Source: an uncultured Bacteroidaceae bacterium (GTDB lineage Bacteria; Bacteroidota; Bacteroidia; Bacteroidales; Bacteroidaceae). From it: a DNA stretch of 10,704 nt. The notes beneath the pieces were generated by a model that worked only from the letters and a program-made list of their open reading frames with translations, was not told where the DNA came from and ran no database searches. Shown in pieces: positions 7,227-10,704 of this stretch. Position 1 is the first letter of the stretch; every line of letters begins with the position of its first letter. Both the position numbers and the translations under genes were made by a program. The DNA lies in contig CAJGDX010000076.1 in the NCBI GenBank assembly GCA_904502185.1, positions 1 through 10,704 on the forward strand, read 5' to 3'.

Positions 7227-7288
7227 GCGCAAGCCGAGGGAAGAATATCAAGTTTACTTGAATATTATTCCGAGGCGAAGCCTATTTT
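7220..7288 (+). repeat. Palindromic repeat unit 1 (AAGTTTACTT core)
   Basis: The unit opens with AAAGATAG and closes with CCTATTTT, an imperfect terminal inverted repeat. Its centre, 7239-7271, is an imperfect hairpin around CAAGTTTACTTG (7249-7260) with arms pairing AATAT with ATATT and GGAA with TTCC. The motif CCGAGG occurs on the same strand on both sides of the hairpin (7234-7239 and 7270-7275), so the element is not a simple palindrome. Core and terminal repeats are shared with unit 2, at the same 29-base distance from left end to core. The layout resembles short intergenic repeats common in Bacteroidales genomes. Confidence 0.75.
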
Positions 7289-7292
7289 ATGA

Positions 7293-7365
7293 AAAGATAG
7301 CTACAAACGAGCGAGAATTATGAAGTTTACTTCAATAATTTTCGAAGCGAGAGCAGTCTATCTTT
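7293..7365 (+). repeat. Palindromic repeat unit 2 (AAGTTTACTT core)
   Basis: The ends AAAGATAG (7293-7300) and CTATCTTT (7358-7365) are a perfect 8-bp inverted repeat. The central hairpin spans 7316-7340: AATTAT pairs with ATAATT, and GAAGT with ACTTC around a TT loop, with one bulged A. It follows unit 1 after four bases in the same orientation. The arm sequences differ between units while each stays self-complementary (CAAGT/ACTTG against GAAGT/ACTTC), which suggests the structure is conserved. It ends three bases before the GH95 stop and may act as its transcript 3' end. Confidence 0.75.
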
Positions 7366-7368
7366 GAC

Positions 7369-9936
7369 TTATGCTTTTACCAATTTACCATCTTTCAGTG
7401 CTACACGATAGATGCCACCCTTCCTGGTTGCAAACGAAAGGGTTGCATCGCCGTAACGCAGATTGCATCGTGAGCCGCTTTTAGAGGTTACAACAACCTC
7501 TTTGAGCTTACCCTCCTGCCAGATAATCTCTACATCAAAGCCACCTTTGGCGCAGATACCTGCAACACGTCCCTCGCTCCATGCGTCGGGGAGTGCCGGC
7601 AACAGATGTATGAATCCCATGTGGCTCTGCATCAGCATTTCGGTGATACCCGCAGTTCCTCCGAAGTTACCGTCAATCTGGAAGGGAGCATGTGTATCCC
7701 ACAGGTTATCCAGTGTGCCGTTCTTCAGCAGGTTACTGAAGAGAGTGTAAGCATGATTGCCGTCGTGCAGACGCGCCCACTGATTGAGTTTCCAGCCCAT
7801 GCTCCAGCCTGTGGCGCCGTCGCCACGATGCACAAGCACCACCTTGGATGCCTCGGCAAGTTCGGGAGTTGTCACAGGCGATACGGTGCGTCCGGGATGG
7901 AGTCCGAAGAGGTGGTTTACATGACGATGCTGGTCTTTGGGATCGTCGATGTCCTTGCTCCACTCCATCAGCTGACCGTAGCGTCCTATTTTATAAGGTG
8001 CAAGGTTTTTAAGGACATTTGTCCACTCCTTGCGCAGTTTGGCATCGACACCAAGCACCTTGCTTGCCTCTATCGCATCGAGCAGAATCTCGCGTATGAC
8101 AGCATGCACAAAGGTAGCACCCTGGTCGATGGGGCCATGTTCGGGCGAGGTAGAGGGAGCTGCTGTGTAGCTGCCGTCCTTGCGTTTCCACAGGTAGTCG
8201 ACCGCAAAGATGGCACTGCTCTTTATAATTTCGTAGCCTGTCTCTTTAAGGAATTTCATGTCGCGTGTGTAGTCGTAGTAGTCCCACACATGTGTGGCGA
8301 GCCAGGGACCTGCCATGGGGTTGAAGTTCCACGACATGTCGTAGCTGCTGAACGGCGATGTGAAGCCGAAGATGTTGCCCGAAATGCCGGCTGTCCATCC
8401 ACGGGCGCCGTAGTAGGACTGCGCTGTCACCGCACCCGGCTTAAGCAGAGTGCGTATGAAGTCTACCAAAGGTATCACACACTCGTCGAGGTTGGTGGCG
8501 CATGCAGGCCAGTAGTTCATCTGAAGATTGATGTTGTTGTGATAGTCTACACGCCAGGGGCCATCGACATTGTTGTGCCACATTCCCTGAAGGTTGGCAG
8601 GAAGGTTGCCGGGACGTGAGCTTGCTATCAGCAGATAACGTCCGAACTGGAAATAGAGGCGTTCGAGCCCATAGTCGGCCTTTCCTTTGCGGTAGCTTGC
8701 AAGACGCTTGGGGGTGGGAAGGTCGTTCACTCCGGGAAACTCGAGGGTCATGGGAGCGTTGGGGTTAAGCTCCAGCTGCACACGTCCGAAGAGCGATGAG
8801 TAGTCGGCATAATGCTCTTTGAAGAGTGCATCGTAGCCCTTGGACAGTGCATTTTTCATCCACTCGGCAGTAGTCTCGTCGGGGTTGACTCCGACGTATG
8901 CTTTAGGGTCTTTAAAATCGGGGTCGAAATTTATCTTATAGTCAGTGTCGGCTGTAACATAGAATATCACATCGTCGGCACCCGAAATGTATATCTTGCC
9001 ATCCTTGACAGTGATTGTTCCACCCTTTGCCACACTCTCGATGCGCAGTGTGTACTCCATCTGATTGTTGTCGAGCTTACCTTTATATATTAGGCCATTT
9101 TCGCCGCTTTTCACTATTGCGCCCTCGGAAACAGGATTGGGCTCATAACTGAATACAAGATTCTGCTTGCCGGGCTTGTCGGCACTGTATCGCATTACCA
9201 TCACATTGGCAGGATACGATGTAAAGTAGCGGCGTGTGTAGTTGATGTCGTCCTTAGCGTACTGAACAACCGCAAGAGCAGAGTCGAGCGAGAGGGCGCG
9301 TACATAGTCGCCCATACCCACAAGGCTGTGTCCCGTCTCGATGTAGAACTCGCCCATGGTGGTGAAGTTACCGAAACGGAAAGGTTTTTCGCCGTAGTAT
9401 TCATACGAGGCTGTGCTGTTGAAATTCTCGCGTGTAAGTTTCGCTGCCTTTTCGTCGTCACCATCCTCGAATGCCTGACGTATATCCTTCAGCAGATGGG
9501 CCGACTTCTTGTTCACATTCCAATAGTATTCGGCACCGCCGGAGGTGTTGGGACCGCCGCGCCACAATGTCTTTTCGTTGAAGGTGATGCGCTCGGCCTC
9601 CACAGAGCCCATAATATTGGCACCTATGCTGCCATTGCCTATGGGAAGGGACTGCGATTCCCACTCCTGATCGTAGTTGTAGTTTACACCTCCTGCATTT
9701 TCGGGTTTGTTTCTCTTAAGGGTGCTGCCATCGTATGCAATACCTTTGAGGTCGCCCGCATTTTCGGGCTTGCCCTTTCCGCGCCACAGGTCGGGACGTC
9801 CGCCGTACCATACTGCACGGCCTTTAAGGCTTGTAGGGGTGTCGAACCACACGGAGAGACCATGTGTGTAGTCGATGGTTGCTGCTGCCGAAAGTGCGAG
9901 CAACAGTGTGGTTGTCAATAGTACTATCTTTTTCAT
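7369..9936 (-). CDS. Secreted GH95 alpha-L-fucosidase
   Basis: An 855-residue exported glycoside hydrolase of family 95, which removes terminal fucose, typically alpha-1,2-linked, with inversion (some members act on L-galactose). A type I signal peptide covers about 1-19 with no lipobox, so a periplasmic location is likely. The N-terminal beta-sandwich begins at EWESQSLPIGNGSIGANIMG (91-110) and is followed by ITFNEKTLWRGGP. The (alpha/alpha)6 barrel occupies about 370-770 and a small beta domain follows. By comparison with Bifidobacterium AfcA, the Asn pair is Asn468 and Asn470 in NNINLQMNYWP, the general acid is Glu599 in STSPEHGP, and Asp755 lies in QIDGNFGG. All are present, so the enzyme should be active. 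No SusC/SusD pair or regulator is beside it. It begins 34 bases past the gyrB terminator stem. KPENAG occurs twice (56-61, 77-82) ahead of the catalytic domains. Confidence 0.95.
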   Translation of the reverse strand: MKKIVLLTTTLLLALSAAATIDYTHGLSVWFDTPTSLKGRAVWYGGRPDLWRGKGKPENAGDLKGIAYDGSTLKRNKPENAGGVNYNYDQEWESQSLPIGNGSIGANIMGSVEAERITFNEKTLWRGGPNTSGGAEYYWNVNKKSAHLLKDIRQAFEDGDDEKAAKLTRENFNSTASYEYYGEKPFRFGNFTTMGEFYIETGHSLVGMGDYVRALSLDSALAVVQYAKDDINYTRRYFTSYPANVMVMRYSADKPGKQNLVFSYEPNPVSEGAIVKSGENGLIYKGKLDNNQMEYTLRIESVAKGGTITVKDGKIYISGADDVIFYVTADTDYKINFDPDFKDPKAYVGVNPDETTAEWMKNALSKGYDALFKEHYADYSSLFGRVQLELNPNAPMTLEFPGVNDLPTPKRLASYRKGKADYGLERLYFQFGRYLLIASSRPGNLPANLQGMWHNNVDGPWRVDYHNNINLQMNYWPACATNLDECVIPLVDFIRTLLKPGAVTAQSYYGARGWTAGISGNIFGFTSPFSSYDMSWNFNPMAGPWLATHVWDYYDYTRDMKFLKETGYEIIKSSAIFAVDYLWKRKDGSYTAAPSTSPEHGPIDQGATFVHAVIREILLDAIEASKVLGVDAKLRKEWTNVLKNLAPYKIGRYGQLMEWSKDIDDPKDQHRHVNHLFGLHPGRTVSPVTTPELAEASKVVLVHRGDGATGWSMGWKLNQWARLHDGNHAYTLFSNLLKNGTLDNLWDTHAPFQIDGNFGGTAGITEMLMQSHMGFIHLLPALPDAWSEGRVAGICAKGGFDVEIIWQEGKLKEVVVTSKSGSRCNLRYGDATLSFATRKGGIYRVALKDGKLVKA

Positions 9937-9960
9937 ATTGTCCGGTTTTTTATGATATTA

Positions 9961-9992
9961 TAAAAACAAAGTGCGGCCTTTATGCGCCGCAC
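9961..9992 (-). terminator. Intrinsic terminator of gyrB
   Basis: GTGCGGC (9971-9977) and GCCGCAC (9986-9992) form a perfect 7-bp G/C stem with an eight-base loop. On the minus strand it is followed by TTTGTTTTTA, a good T-tract. The stem begins 12 bases past the gyrB stop codon, which fixes the direction. Confidence 0.88.
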
Positions 9993-10004
9993 CTTGTAAA
10001 TGTA

Positions 10005-10704
10005 TTATGCATCGATGTTTGCGTATGTCGCGTTTTTCTCGATAAATTCGCGGCGAGGACCTACGTCGTCTCCCATGAGCATTGAGAAGATGTAGTCGGC
10101 CTCAACTGCGTCGCGTATGGTAACCTGCTTGAGGATACGTGTCTCGGGGTTCATGGTTGTCTCCCACAACTGTTCGGGATTCATCTCTCCAAGACCTTTG
10201 TAACGCTGTGTGGTTATCTCCTTTTCATTTCCGTTGCCATATTTGTCGATGAAGCGCTGACGTGCCTCGTCGTCGTAGCAGAACTCCTTGACCTTACCCT
10301 TTGAACAGAGGTAGAGAGGCGGGTTGGCAATGTAGAGGTAGCCGCCTTCGATAAGTTCGGGCATGTATCGGAAGAAGAGTGTCATTATGAGGGTGTCGAT
10401 GTGAGAACCATCGACGTCGGCATCGGTCATAATGATAATCTTGTGGTAGCGCAGTTTGTCGATGTTTGCCTTTTTGCTGTCCTCGCTGTCGAGTCCGAAA
10501 CGTACTCCGAGTGCCTGGATGATGTTGTTCACCTCGTCGCTCTCGAAGGCTTTGTGCCACATTACCTTTTCTACGTTAAGAATCTTACCGCGGAGGGGCA
10601 GGATAGCCTGGAACTTGTTCTTGCGTCCCTGTTTTGCAGAACCGCCCGCAGAGTCACCCTCGACGAGGAAAAGTTCGCAGTTGGCGGGATTCTTGTCCGA
10701 ACAG
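10005..10704 (-). CDS. gyrB: DNA gyrase subunit B, C-terminal part (cut by window edge)
   Basis: The last 232 residues of GyrB, the ATPase subunit of the A2B2 type II topoisomerase that introduces negative supercoils. The open frame continues in from the window edge, so the internal Met at 10562 is not the start. The TOPRIM domain is visible with its metal-binding glutamate in EGDSAGGSAKQGRKNKFQ (fragment residues 15-32) and the acidic triad in TDADVDGSH (fragment residues 93-101). Then come the conserved QRYKGLGEMNPEQLW and a tail with MGDDVGPRREFIE that contacts GyrA. The large insertion found in E. coli GyrB is absent, as in most other phyla. The alternative, ParE, is less likely because of KQGRKNKFQAILPLRGKILN and the tail. 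The N-terminal ATPase domain is outside the window. Confidence 0.95.
   Translation of the reverse strand, partial: CSDKNPANCELFLVEGDSAGGSAKQGRKNKFQAILPLRGKILNVEKVMWHKAFESDEVNNIIQALGVRFGLDSEDSKKANIDKLRYHKIIIMTDADVDGSHIDTLIMTLFFRYMPELIEGGYLYIANPPLYLCSKGKVKEFCYDDEARQRFIDKYGNGNEKEITTQRYKGLGEMNPEQLWETTMNPETRILKQVTIRDAVEADYIFSMLMGDDVGPRREFIEKNATYANIDA

Noticed and set aside
6567..7292. Plus-strand open frame of 241 codons covering ychF and the repeat
   Set aside because: It is antisense to a highly conserved gene, with a Ser/Arg-rich translation typical of a shadow frame.
7219..7366. CRISPR array from the two similar repeat units
   Set aside because: Only two units, separated by four bases, each internally palindromic and diverged, with no spacers and no cas genes.
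7606..8619. Long plus-strand open frame of 337 codons inside the GH95 gene
   Set aside because: It lies fully antisense to a well-supported fucosidase. Its translation is Cys/Val/His-rich without domain logic, as expected for a codon-bias shadow.
1231..9936. A polysaccharide utilisation locus built on the two glycosidases
   Set aside because: There is no SusC/SusD pair, sulfatase, or hybrid two-component or sigma/anti-sigma regulator, and four housekeeping or scaffold genes separate the two enzymes.
10005..10562. A separate 185-residue gene starting at the internal Met
   Set aside because: The frame continues upstream without a stop to the window edge and encodes the GyrB TOPRIM motif, so this is only the tail of gyrB.

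Overview
The window is almost certainly from a Bacteroidales chromosome, probably a gut or oral relative of Bacteroides, Prevotella or Muribaculaceae. The signs are the protein types (GH95 fucosidase, pseudo-protease/TPR secreted protein, Bacteroidota-type GyrB, Lgt and YchF), the absence of Shine-Dalgarno sites ahead of the starts, and A/T-rich leaders. There is also a TAnnTTTG-type -7 promoter box ahead of ychF. I cannot name the species. All supported genes are on the minus strand, so the window reads from right to left.

From the right edge: the 3' end of gyrB (DNA gyrase B, TOPRIM and tail) closes with a strong intrinsic terminator. Then comes a secreted GH95 alpha-L-fucosidase with all catalytic residues present. 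Next is a 197-base gap filled by two copies of a palindromic repeat family, whose end nearest ychF forms a good match to the Bacteroidales -7 promoter box. A closely spaced row follows: ychF (ribosome-associated ATPase), lgt (prolipoprotein diacylglyceryl transferase), rlmB (23S rRNA Gm2251 methyltransferase), a secreted TPR protein with a trypsin-like domain that has lost its catalytic His and Ser, and a lipoprotein glycoside hydrolase of (alpha/alpha)6 type. This row is likely one operon and ends in a perfect 10-bp stem terminator. After that lies a single, A/T-rich gene for a 211-residue secreted protein of unknown function, followed by a weaker stem-loop. The leftmost 451 bases have no credible gene but hold a third, reversed and edge-truncated copy of the repeat family.

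Functionally the window is mainly housekeeping (replication topology, translation, lipoprotein maturation) mixed with two exported carbohydrate-active enzymes. There is no SusC/SusD pair, no sensor/regulator, no transposase, no CRISPR array, no tRNA or rRNA gene and no recognisable defence or secretion system. I found no clear new biological system. The points most worth a second look are the repeat family with its built-in promoter box, the pseudo-protease/TPR protein, the family of the lipoprotein hydrolase, and the compositionally distinct orphan gene.
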